Shown: positions 1 to 5,651 of the stretch, one piece after another | Position numbering within the stretch: position 1 is the stretch's first letter | How the letters are laid out: the number at the start of each line of letters is the position of its first letter | NCBI GenBank assembly: GCA_023150215.1 | Contig: JAKLLJ010000126.1 | Span: 1 to 8,662, forward strand | From: Thauera sp. | GTDB lineage: Bacteria; Pseudomonadota; Gammaproteobacteria; Burkholderiales; Rhodocyclaceae | Reading direction: 5' to 3' | Length of the DNA stretch: 8,662 bases | Notes under the pieces: model-generated | What the model was told of the DNA's origin: nothing | Databases searched by the model: none | The model's input: the letters and a program-made list of their open reading frames with translations, nothing else | Made by a program: the position numbers and the translations under genes

Positions 1-330
1 CAGTCTCGGCAGGGCGATGAGGCGGCTGCCGGCGAAACGGCGGCCAGCCGTCCCGAGCAGGCGAGCGCGGTGGTCAGCCTGAGCATGGCTGCACGCGGCG
101 AAGGAGCGGCGCAAGCGGCGCCGAGCCCGGACAACGGCACCGTGCAGGCGCGCGCGGTCGAGCAGGCGCGCGCCGCGGCGGCGAATGAGGACGTGCGCAA
201 CAATTACTCGGCGCAACGCGCACTGGCTTCGTATGAGGCCATGGCGCAGGTCGGCGCCGCGGCGCGGCCCGCGGCGCAGGAGCCGCCGGTGGCGCCGGGG
301 CAGCAAAAGCCGGGCGTGCTGCGCGCCTGA
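1..330 (+). CDS. Hypothetical Ala-rich protein, C-terminal part (5' end outside window)
   Basis: The frame is open from the first base to the TGA at 328-330, giving 109 codons, so the true start lies upstream of the window. The visible part is very rich in Ala, Glu, Arg and Gln. It looks disordered at first, then has a probable helical stretch (AVEQARAAAANEDVRNN, then YSAQRALASYEAMAQVG) and ends in a Pro/Ala-rich tail. I see no catalytic motif, membrane segment or signal peptide. The next gene begins 41 bases downstream on the same strand, so the two may be co-transcribed. The GTG at 70 could be read as a start, but no ribosome binding site precedes it and the frame continues upstream, so I treat this as a fragment. 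I do not recognise the family. Confidence 0.6.
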   Translation, partial: QSRQGDEAAAGETAASRPEQASAVVSLSMAARGEGAAQAAPSPDNGTVQARAVEQARAAAANEDVRNNYSAQRALASYEAMAQVGAAARPAAQEPPVAPGQQKPGVLRA

Positions 331-371
331 GCGGCACGGTCGGTGGACTGAAGCGCTGAAGGCAGACCCTC

Positions 372-770
372 ATGTCGATCCAGGGCATGGGCGCCTTCAC
401 TCCGGCAGCCTTTGATGCCGGCAGTGTGCTCGCGCGTCGGCAAGCCGAGCGCAGCGCCGAGCAACTCGAGGCGAAGGCGGCCGCCCTCTCGGCCGAAGCC
501 TCCGGTGCCCGGCGCGAGGCCGACTCCGCCCAGCGTCGCGCTGACGAGCTCCACAGCCAGGCTGAGCAAGCCCGCAGCCGTGCCGACCTCGGCCAGCAGG
601 CCTTGCAGGCCGTGCGTGGCATGCACCGCAGCGTCGATACGATCACGGCGACGGTCGATCGCGTTGCACGCGCTACCGAGGTGCAGGCCGTCACGATGTA
701 CCCCTCCGACGCGGCAGCCCAGCCGGTATCCATCCGTCTGCCTGGGCAGATCATCGACGTGATGGTGTAG
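372..770 (+). CDS. Hypothetical coiled-coil protein, 132 aa
   Basis: This 132-residue protein starts at ATG 372, preceded by a GAAGG ribosome binding site at 358-362, nine bases upstream. Residues from about 16 to 80 form a long charged helix rich in Ala, Glu, Arg and Gln with repeated A-x-x-A-x-x-x-A spacing, as in a dimeric coiled coil. The C-terminal 45 residues are less charged and include likely beta-strands (VQAVTMYPSD and VSIRLPGQIIDVMV). There is no signal peptide or membrane segment, so a cytoplasmic location is expected. The gene lies 41 bases after the preceding partial gene, which is also Ala/Glu/Arg-rich, so the pair may act together. I do not recognise the family and assign no function. 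Confidence 0.65.
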   Translation: MSIQGMGAFTPAAFDAGSVLARRQAERSAEQLEAKAAALSAEASGARREADSAQRRADELHSQAEQARSRADLGQQALQAVRGMHRSVDTITATVDRVARATEVQAVTMYPSDAAAQPVSIRLPGQIIDVMV

Positions 771-942
771 GTTGGAACGACGCCTCGCTGCGGCACCCGG
801 TCTGCACAGCGTGGCGCCCTGCCCGAGCGGGATGTTGCCGCCGACGCGCAGTCGATCTTGCGTTCGAGCAGCAGCGCACGGCGAGCCTTGCCCATCGCTC
901 CCCTGGCGTCTAGGCTGCAGAAGCCATCCGGAGGCTGACGCC

Positions 943-1632
943 ATGTGCCGACTTCTCTTCTCGCTCGTCCTCGGGGCCTGCGCGTCTGCGGCCGCATTCG
1001 CGCAGGCCAGTCTGCCGGTCCTGTCGGAAGCGCGTGCGCGTTTCCTGGGCGAATGCCGCCAGGCTCATGTCGCGCACAATGCCGATGCGGCGCGCTGGGC
1101 CGACGAGCAATGCATGGCGGAGTGGAGCAAGGTCGGCGCGAGCGCGGCGGCGACCGATGCCCTGCTCTCCGCACTGCCGGCCGCGCCGGGCGAGGCTGTG
1201 CCGCTCGCGGCCCTGCGCCAGCGTCTCGGCGGCGTGCGCTGGTCGGCAAAGCCCGCTTCGCGCCAGCTGTCGGCGAGCGGCCAGCTGGGCAAGCTCGCGG
1301 TATCTGTGACTGGCACGCCTGCGGCGAAGACGCTCGGGGTCAATTGGATGGAGGTCGGCGCCGAGGTTCCGTTCGACATCATCGGTGCGATGCGCGCGCG
1401 CGGGGTCGAGCTGACCGAGATAGCTTGCGAGGAGTTCGGCAGCGGCGAATGGCAGCGGGTGTTTGCCGGCCGTGTGCCGGGGCGTGCGCCATTCCGGCTG
1501 GAGGTCGCCCAGCGCACCGCGCCCGTCGCGAATGCCAATTCCTACTACGGGGCCACGATCGACCTCTCCGGCATGCTGCCGGCGGTGAGCGGCCCGCGTC
1601 AGGCGTGTGTGAATCCGTCCAACCTGCGCTAG
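943..1632 (+). CDS. Exported hypothetical protein with four cysteines, 229 aa
   Basis: The start at ATG 943 is chosen because GGAGG lies at 930-934, eight bases upstream, and because the N-terminus then reads as an export signal. The frame is open further upstream, to 772, but that extension has no signal-like character. Residues 1-20 have one Arg, a hydrophobic core (LLFSLVLGA) and an AFA|Q site suited to signal peptidase I. An alternative is lipoprotein processing at the LGAC sequence ending at Cys13, but that would leave an unusually short signal. The mature chain holds four Cys (38, 57, one in EIACEEFG and one in RQACVNP), enough for two disulfide bonds in the periplasm. The middle is Ala/Leu-rich and the C-terminal half looks like mixed alpha/beta with a Ser-Tyr-Tyr-Gly segment. 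It resembles small periplasmic proteins of unknown function, and I cannot name a family. It converges with the LysR gene downstream. Confidence 0.7.
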   Translation: MCRLLFSLVLGACASAAAFAQASLPVLSEARARFLGECRQAHVAHNADAARWADEQCMAEWSKVGASAAATDALLSALPAAPGEAVPLAALRQRLGGVRWSAKPASRQLSASGQLGKLAVSVTGTPAAKTLGVNWMEVGAEVPFDIIGAMRARGVELTEIACEEFGSGEWQRVFAGRVPGRAPFRLEVAQRTAPVANANSYYGATIDLSGMLPAVSGPRQACVNPSNLR

Positions 1633-1653
1633 CCGAGGAAGGCGGCTTGGCGC
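1626..1653 (+). terminator. Imperfect stem-loop between convergent genes
   Basis: GCGC (1626-1629) pairs with GCGC (1650-1653) and AGCCG (1631-1635) pairs with CGGCT (1643-1647). The seven-base loop is AGGAAGG, and a small internal loop (T1630 against T1648-G1649) separates the two stems. The structure overlaps the stop codon of the exported-protein gene and lies between that gene and the convergent LysR gene, the usual place for a bidirectional terminator. No T-tract follows on either strand, so termination activity is uncertain. Confidence 0.3.
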
Positions 1654-1683
1654 TGCCTGCACCGGATGCGCCGTGGCGGACCA

Positions 1684-2634
1684 CTACCGTGAGGGTGCCC
1701 GTCCACGCGCACGCTGCTCGGGCGTTGCCCTGCCCTCGAGCTCGCCGAACAGCCAGTCCTGGAAGCTGCGTATCTTGGGCAGCTCCGCGCGTGATTTCAG
1801 CAAGTTGAACGTATAGCCCTGAACCTTGGGCCCTTCGAGTCCGAGCGGGGCGACCAGGCGCCCGGTTTCGAGCTCGCGCTGTGCGAGCAGCAGACTCTCG
1901 AGGCACACGCCGAGGCCATCGACTGCTGCGCTGATGGCCATGAACGAGCGGTCGAAGCGCGGCCCGCGCGAGATGTCGAGCGGCACCTTGCGGTGCTGGC
2001 GCATCCAGTCCCGCCAGCTCACCAGACATACCTCGCTGTGGATCAGAGTGTGGTGGCGGAGGTCGTCCGGCGAACGGATCGGATGCGCGCCCGCTGTGAG
2101 CGCAGGCGTGCACAGTGGGACGATGGTCTCCGGCGGAAAGGGAAGCACCATGGTTCCGGCCGGTTGCAGGCGCTTCGTTCCATAGCGGATGTCGATGTCC
2201 ACCCCCTGCATCAGTAAGTCGGGGGGCACTGGATACGACGCGTTGAGGCGCACATCGATGTCGGGCTCCAGGGCGCTGAAGCGCGCAAGCCGTGGCATCA
2301 GCCACTGCGTGGCGAAGCTCGGCGTCGAATGCACGGTGAGGATGTCGCTCTTGGCCGTGCGACCCAGCTCGCGCGTCGCCATCTCGATCTTCGCGAACGC
2401 GGCCGACACCTCCTCCGCATAGACGCGGCCGGCATCCGTGAGCACGACCGCCCGATGCGCGCGATGGAACAAGCGCACCCCGAATTGCTCCTCGAGCAGC
2501 TTGATCTGGTGGCTCACCGCAGAGGGCGTCACGAACAACTCCTCTGCTGCGAGCGCAAAAGAAGACAGCCGGGCAGCGGCCTCGAACGCTTGTACCGCCT
2601 TGAGGGAGATACGATTGTGCACGGCAATATTCAC
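1684..2634 (-). CDS. LysR-family transcriptional regulator (GcvA-like subgroup)
   Basis: This is a 316-residue LysR-type regulator, close to the usual family length of about 300. The N-terminal winged helix-turn-helix covers roughly residues 9-68: ISLKAVQAFEAAARLSSF, then the recognition-helix region VTPSAVSHQIKLLEEQFG (residues 35-52), then LFHR and LTDAGRVYAEEV. Residues from about 95 onward form the two-lobed effector-binding domain. SFATQWLMPRLARF and VDIDIRYG are typical of the GcvA-like subgroup. The start is GTG at 2634. An ATG two bases earlier is followed at once by a TGA, and a second GTG four codons in is also possible. No strong ribosome binding site is seen. The gene is divergent from the transketolase operon, the standard layout for a LysR activator and its target. 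TGAGC repeats lie against its start codon, which suggests autoregulation. The effector is unknown; by family it is a small molecule, probably the imported substrate or a derivative. Confidence 0.93.
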   Translation of the reverse strand: MNIAVHNRISLKAVQAFEAAARLSSFALAAEELFVTPSAVSHQIKLLEEQFGVRLFHRAHRAVVLTDAGRVYAEEVSAAFAKIEMATRELGRTAKSDILTVHSTPSFATQWLMPRLARFSALEPDIDVRLNASYPVPPDLLMQGVDIDIRYGTKRLQPAGTMVLPFPPETIVPLCTPALTAGAHPIRSPDDLRHHTLIHSEVCLVSWRDWMRQHRKVPLDISRGPRFDRSFMAISAAVDGLGVCLESLLLAQRELETGRLVAPLGLEGPKVQGYTFNLLKSRAELPKIRSFQDWLFGELEGRATPEQRARGRAPSR

Positions 2635-2677
2635 ATGAGCTCAATTCACTTATATGAGCATAAATATTCGTTTGAGC
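2626..2677. promoter_or_regulatory. Candidate operator: three TGAGC-centred near-repeats between LysR gene and operon
   Basis: TGAGC occurs at 2636-2640, 2655-2659 and 2673-2677, with starts 19 and 18 bases apart. The outer two are part of a longer direct repeat, AATATTC-N3-TGAGC, at 2626-2640 and 2663-2677 (12 of 15 bases identical, 37 bases apart). The middle copy has a related AATTCAC upstream of it. Each copy sits in local dyad symmetry: TGAGCTCA (2636-2643), TATG-AG-CATA (2653-2662) and TTTG-N4-CAAA (2671-2682). The block is the most AT-rich stretch in the window and includes the LysR start codon. I infer that it is the site for the LysR regulator and that binding would affect both directions. 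LysR sites usually follow a T-N11-A dyad, so the direct-repeat form is atypical. Confidence 0.4.
2630..2658 (+). promoter_or_regulatory. Possible sigma-70-type promoter for the transketolase operon
   Basis: TTCACA at 2630-2635 matches the -35 consensus in five of six positions. It is followed after 17 bases by TATGAG at 2653-2658, a four-of-six match to the -10 consensus. Transcription would start near 2665 and leave a leader of about 155 bases before the GTG at 2822. The elements overlap the TGAGC repeats, which fits regulation by the divergent LysR protein. On the minus strand, TATAAG (complement of 2649-2654) could be a -10 for the regulator gene, but it would leave a very short leader. 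Both calls rest on weak consensus matches. Confidence 0.25.
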
Positions 2678-2710
2678 GCAAAAAATCAAGCAGATAAGCT
2701 TTCTTCCACT

Positions 2711-2802
2711 CGCCGGACGCACTGCAAGGGCGTCGGCGGAAGTGGAGAGCCCTCTCTCCGATCGAGCGAAATGATCAAGCCTGGCACTGCAAAGTGCCTG
2801 GC
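2711..2802 (+). promoter_or_regulatory. Structured 5' leader of the transketolase operon: three consecutive stem-loops
   Basis: Three hairpins lie in a row upstream of the ribosome binding site. The first pairs CGCCG-ACGC (2711-2720, G2716 bulged) with GCGT-CGGCG (2730-2738) around a nine-base loop. The second pairs GGAGAG (2744-2749) with CTCTCC (2754-2759) around CCCT. The third pairs GCC-T-GGCACT (2779-2788) with AGTGCC-T-GGC (2793-2802); it is nine pairs with one T-T mismatch, closed by a GCAA tetraloop of the GNRA type. The nine-base sequence GCACTGCAA appears both in the loop side of hairpin one (2719-2727) and across the top of hairpin three (2784-2792). Hairpin three ends eight bases before the AGGAG at 2811-2815. 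Possible roles are translation control, attenuation, or protein binding to DNA or RNA. I recognise no known riboswitch class. Confidence 0.4.
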
Positions 2803-2821
2803 TCACACCAAGGAGAACTGC

Positions 2822-3673
2822 GTGCACACAAGTCTTTCATCGGCCCACGCCCGGGTCGCCGAGAGCGCCTACCGCATCCGCCGCTTTGCGCTGCGGATGG
2901 GCGAGGTGCAAGGCCAGGGCTATGTCGGCCAGGCCTTGGGCTACGCTGACGTGCTGGCGACGGCCTATTGCCATGCGATGAACTTCCGCCCCGAGGACCC
3001 GAACTGGGAAGGGCGCGATCGCTTCCTGCTCTCGCATGGCCACTACGCGATTGCGTTCTACGCGGCGTTGATCGAGGCGAAAATCATTCCCGAGGAGGAG
3101 CTAGAGACCTACGGCAGCGACGACAGCCGCCTGCCGATGTCGGGCATGGCGACCTACACGCCGGGCATGGAGATGTCGGGCGGCTCGCTCGGCCAGGGCC
3201 TGCCGATCGCGGTCGGCATGGCGCTCGGCCTGCGCCTGAAGGGCAACCCGGCCTTTGTCTACAATTCGATGTCCGACGGCGAACTCGATGAGGGCTCGAC
3301 CTGGGAAGCGGCGATGGGCGCCGCGCACCACGGCCTCTCCAATCTCATCTGCATCGTCGACATCAACAACCAGCAAGCCGACGGCCCCTCGACCAAGGTG
3401 ATGGGTTTCGAACCCCTCGCCGACAAGTGGGCGTCCTTCGGCTGGCACGTGCAGCGCGTGGATGGCAACGACCTCGCCGCTGTCATCGCCGCATTTGATG
3501 CCGCGCGCAATCTGCCCGACGCCAAGCCGCGCGTGATCCTGTGCGACACCTTGATGGGCAAGGGCGTGCCCTTCCTCGAGACGCGCGAAAAGAACCACTT
3601 CATCCGTGTCGATCCACCCGAATGGCAGCAAGCCCTCGACATCCTCGATCAAGCCCAGGGAGCCGCCCGATGA
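2822..3673 (+). CDS. Transketolase-like enzyme, N-terminal (diphosphate-binding) subunit
   Basis: This 283-residue protein matches the size of the separate N-terminal halves of split transketolases (about 270-280). The start is GTG 2822, preceded by AGGAG at 2811-2815 with six bases between. The frame is open back to 2654, but that stretch holds leader stem-loops and is not protein-like. The Mg-ThDP motif is complete in its metal ligands: S-D152-G153-E-L at 151-155 through D180-I-N-N183, with an EGSTWEAAM helix between. The first residue of the usual GDG is Ser here. Other family marks are LSHGHYA (70-76, with the active-site His), GGSLGQGL (120-127) and MGKGVPF near the C-terminus. It must pair with the next gene product to form the active site, which moves a two-carbon ketol unit from a ketose or hydroxypyruvate-like donor to an aldehyde. 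The two genes overlap by four bases. The physiological substrates are unknown. Confidence 0.92.
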   Translation: MHTSLSSAHARVAESAYRIRRFALRMGEVQGQGYVGQALGYADVLATAYCHAMNFRPEDPNWEGRDRFLLSHGHYAIAFYAALIEAKIIPEEELETYGSDDSRLPMSGMATYTPGMEMSGGSLGQGLPIAVGMALGLRLKGNPAFVYNSMSDGELDEGSTWEAAMGAAHHGLSNLICIVDINNQQADGPSTKVMGFEPLADKWASFGWHVQRVDGNDLAAVIAAFDAARNLPDAKPRVILCDTLMGKGVPFLETREKNHFIRVDPPEWQQALDILDQAQGAAR

Positions 3674-4671
3674 GCACCCCCACCGTCAAGAAGCCGCGCC
3701 TGACCACCTCGGCGATGATCGCCTCGATCGCTTCCGAAGGCCAGCGCGTGAAGGCTGCCCCGTTCGGCAAGGCTCTGGTCGAGCTGGCCGCGCAGCGCCA
3801 GGACATCGTCGGCCTCACCGCTGACCTCGCCAAGTACACCGACCTGCACCTGTTCGCCCAGGCCAACCCGGAGCGCTTCTTCCAGATGGGCATGGCGGAG
3901 CAGTTGCTGATGGCCTCCGCTGGCGGCATGGCCAAGGAAGGCTTCGTGCCCTTCGCCACCACCTATGCGGTGTTCGGCACGCGGCGCGCCTTCGACTTCG
4001 TGCATCAGGTGATCGCCGAGGAGAACCTCAACGTCAAGATGTGCTGCGCGCTGCCTGGCCTCACCACCGGCTACGGCCCCAGCCACCAAGCCACCGAGGA
4101 CATCGCGCTGATGCGCGGCATCCCGGGCATGACCATCGTCGACCCTTGCGACGCGCTCGACACCGAGCAGGCGGTGCCGCAGATTGCCGCCCACAACGGC
4201 CCGGTTTACATGCGCCTGCTGCGCGGCAACGTGCCCCTGGTGCTCGACGAGTACGACTACACCTTCGAACTCGGCAAGGCCAAGATGCTGCGCGACGGCC
4301 GCGACGTGCTGGTGATCTCCTCCGGCATCATGACCATGCGCGCACTGGAAGTGGCCAAGGTGCTGGAAGCGGACAAGGTCGATGTGGGCGTGCTGCACGT
4401 GCCGACGATCAAGCCGCTCGACACCGCGACCATACTGCGCGAGGCCGGCCGCGCCGGCCGACTGGTCGTGGTGGCGGAGAACCACACCACGATCGGCGGC
4501 CTCGGCGAAGCGGTGGCCACCGCCCTGCTCACCGCCGGCGTGACCCCGCCCTTTCGCCAGATCGCGCTGCCCGACGCCTTCCTCGACGCCGGTGCGCTGC
4601 CCACCCTGCACGACCGCTACGGGATCTCCACCGAAGTGATGTCGGCAACGATCAAGAACTGGCTCGGCTGA
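3670..4671 (+). CDS. Transketolase-like enzyme, C-terminal (pyrimidine-binding) subunit
   Basis: This 333-residue partner of the preceding subunit starts at ATG 3670, overlapping that gene's TGA in an ATGA junction that favours coupled translation. The domain order is that of the C-terminal half of transketolase: pyrimidine-binding domain at about 25-190, then the C-terminal transketolase domain at about 200-325. GMAEQ (74-78) carries the Glu that activates ThDP. H139 in GPSHQATEDIALMR matches the conserved active-site His, and R in MRLLRGNVP matches the position of a phosphate-contacting Arg. The segment before H139 reads LPGLTTGYGPSH. Ordinary and split transketolases have a TH.. segment and GEDG here, so this protein lacks the Asp that reads the C2 hydroxyl of the acceptor and the adjacent His. 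The first 25 residues are a variable extension. I infer a transketolase or related ketol-transferase of altered acceptor range. Acetoin or pyruvate dehydrogenase E1 beta is unlikely, given the clear transketolase motifs. Confidence 0.9.
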   Translation: MSTPTVKKPRLTTSAMIASIASEGQRVKAAPFGKALVELAAQRQDIVGLTADLAKYTDLHLFAQANPERFFQMGMAEQLLMASAGGMAKEGFVPFATTYAVFGTRRAFDFVHQVIAEENLNVKMCCALPGLTTGYGPSHQATEDIALMRGIPGMTIVDPCDALDTEQAVPQIAAHNGPVYMRLLRGNVPLVLDEYDYTFELGKAKMLRDGRDVLVISSGIMTMRALEVAKVLEADKVDVGVLHVPTIKPLDTATILREAGRAGRLVVVAENHTTIGGLGEAVATALLTAGVTPPFRQIALPDAFLDAGALPTLHDRYGISTEVMSATIKNWLG

Positions 4672-4683
4672 GCCGCACCGGAT

Positions 4684-4752
4684 CAGCGCTGCGCGCATGG
4701 CCGGCGCAGCGCTGCGTCGGCGCATCGAACGAAACGCACCCCGCAGGGGTGC
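4684..4752 (+). other. Two strong stem-loops between transketolase and dehydrogenase genes
   Basis: The 100-base gap holds an 11-base-pair perfect stem, CAGCGCTGCGC (4684-4694) with GCGCAGCGCTG (4704-4714), around a nine-base loop. It is followed by a seven-pair perfect stem, GCACCCC (4736-4742) with GGGGTGC (4746-4752), around a GCA loop. Neither is followed by a T-tract, so these do not look like ordinary intrinsic terminators. The second ends five bases before the AAAGGA ribosome binding site (4758-4763) of the next gene. Likely roles are mRNA processing or protection, or partial termination that sets relative expression. Confidence 0.5.
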
Positions 4753-4771
4753 AACTGAAAGGAACTCCCGA

Positions 4772-5536
4772 ATGAACAACGCTCTTCTTCTCGACGGCAA
4801 GGTCGCGATGATCTCCGGCGCGGCATCGGCGCGCGGCATCGGCCTCGCCACCGCCCGCCTCTTCGCCACGCACGGCGCCAAGGTGGTCATCCTCGATCTC
4901 GACGAAGCTGCCGCCGCGGAGGCCGCTGCCTCCATCGGCCCCGATCACCGTGGCTACGGCTGCAACGTGGTCGACAAGGATGCCTGCGTGAAGGCTGCTG
5001 AGCGCGCGATCGCCGAGTTCGGCCATATCGACGTGCTGGTGAACAACGCCGGCATCACCCAGCCGGTCAAGACCCTCGAGGTCGATCCGGCAAGCTGGGA
5101 CCGCATCCTCGATGTCAACCTGCGCGGGGTGCTCTACCTGTCGCAGGCAGTGATCCCGCACATGAAGAAGCGGGGCGGCGGCTCCATCGCCTGCATGTCC
5201 TCGGTGTCGGCCCAGCGCGGCGGCGGCATTCTCGGCGGCCCGCATTACTCGGCGGCCAAGGCGGGCGTGCTCGGCCTCGCCAAGGCGATCGCGCGCGAGT
5301 TCGGCCCCGACAACATCCGCGTCAACTGCGTGACCCCCGGCCTCATCCAGACCGACATCAGCTCCGGCAAGCTGAGCGAGGAACAGAAGGCGTCGATCGC
5401 CGCCGGCATCCCGCTGAATCGCCTCGGCAACGCCGAAGAGGTCGCTGGAGCCTACCTGTTCCTGGCCTCGGAGCTGTCGTCCTACATCACCGGCGCCGTC
5501 ATCGACGTCAATGGCGGCATGCTCATCCACGGCTGA
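4772..5536 (+). CDS. Short-chain dehydrogenase/reductase (classical SDR, probably NAD-dependent)
   Basis: This 254-residue protein has the usual classical SDR length. ATG 4772 is chosen because AAAGGA (4758-4763) lies eight bases upstream and the SDR fold begins at once (LDGKVAMISGA). The cofactor motif is G16-AASAR-G22-I-G24, two residues longer than the common TGxxxGxG. The acidic D42 at the end of the second strand (VVILDLD) favours NAD(H) over NADP(H). NNAG is at 91-94. The catalytic set is N116, S144, Y159 and K163 (YSAAK), with the Ser-Tyr spacing two residues longer than in FabG. PGLIQTDI follows at the substrate side. The family oxidises secondary alcohols or reduces ketones. FabG-like proteins are often labelled 3-oxoacyl-ACP reductase, but placement between a split transketolase and a TRAP transporter points to sugar-acid or polyol metabolism. 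The substrate cannot be told from sequence. Confidence 0.92.
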   Translation: MNNALLLDGKVAMISGAASARGIGLATARLFATHGAKVVILDLDEAAAAEAAASIGPDHRGYGCNVVDKDACVKAAERAIAEFGHIDVLVNNAGITQPVKTLEVDPASWDRILDVNLRGVLYLSQAVIPHMKKRGGGSIACMSSVSAQRGGGILGGPHYSAAKAGVLGLAKAIAREFGPDNIRVNCVTPGLIQTDISSGKLSEEQKASIAAGIPLNRLGNAEEVAGAYLFLASELSSYITGAVIDVNGGMLIHG

Positions 5537-5544
5537 CGGAATCA

Positions 5545-5586
5545 CTTCGCTCCGGCGAAGCGCGGGCCTGTCGCCGGCACGCCCGC
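5545..5586 (+). other. Two adjacent stem-loops between SDR and TRAP genes
   Basis: Just after the SDR stop codon, CTTCGC (5545-5550) pairs with GCGAAG (5555-5560) around TCCG. One base later, GCGGGC (5562-5567) pairs with GCCCGC (5581-5586) around a 13-base loop. There is no T-tract. The pair marks the border between the enzyme genes and the transporter genes. It could tune the high expression usually needed for a periplasmic binding protein by processing or by protecting an mRNA end. Confidence 0.4.
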
Positions 5587-5651
5587 ACGGACAACGGCTG
5601 CGCACAGGCAGCAAGAAAGTCACATCGACAGGAAACGGAAGGAGATCACTC

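Noticed and set aside
771..942. 172-base gap examined for RNA genes, a promoter or a gene remnant
   Set aside because: I saw no convincing promoter, stem-loop with T-tract, or coherent protein fragment on either strand.
74..1249. 391-codon open frame on the minus strand (also a 246-codon frame at 204-944)
   Set aside because: It lies opposite three plausible plus-strand genes. The product is Arg/Ala/Pro-rich with no recognisable domain, as expected for antisense frames in GC-rich DNA.
2654..2821. In-frame N-terminal extension of the transketolase N-terminal subunit
   Set aside because: The frame is open, but the stretch holds operator-like repeats and stem-loops and lacks a ribosome binding site at 2654. 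It would also exceed the usual subunit length. GTG 2822 has a well-placed AGGAG.
1379..2827. 482-codon open frame on the minus strand
   Set aside because: It overlaps the clear LysR gene in another frame on the same strand and the exported-protein gene on the other strand. Its product is low-complexity Arg/Ala/Gly without family motifs.
2822..4671. Pyruvate/acetoin dehydrogenase E1 alpha and beta, or DXP synthase
   Set aside because: Motifs such as SHGH, GGSLGQGL, GMAEQ and GPSHQATEDIALMR are those of transketolase halves, and no E2 or E3 gene follows.
3649..4935. 428-codon open frame on the minus strand opposite the transketolase C-terminal subunit
   Set aside because: It is a mirror of a strongly conserved coding region. 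The product is His/Gly/Val/Asp-rich shadow sequence with no domain.
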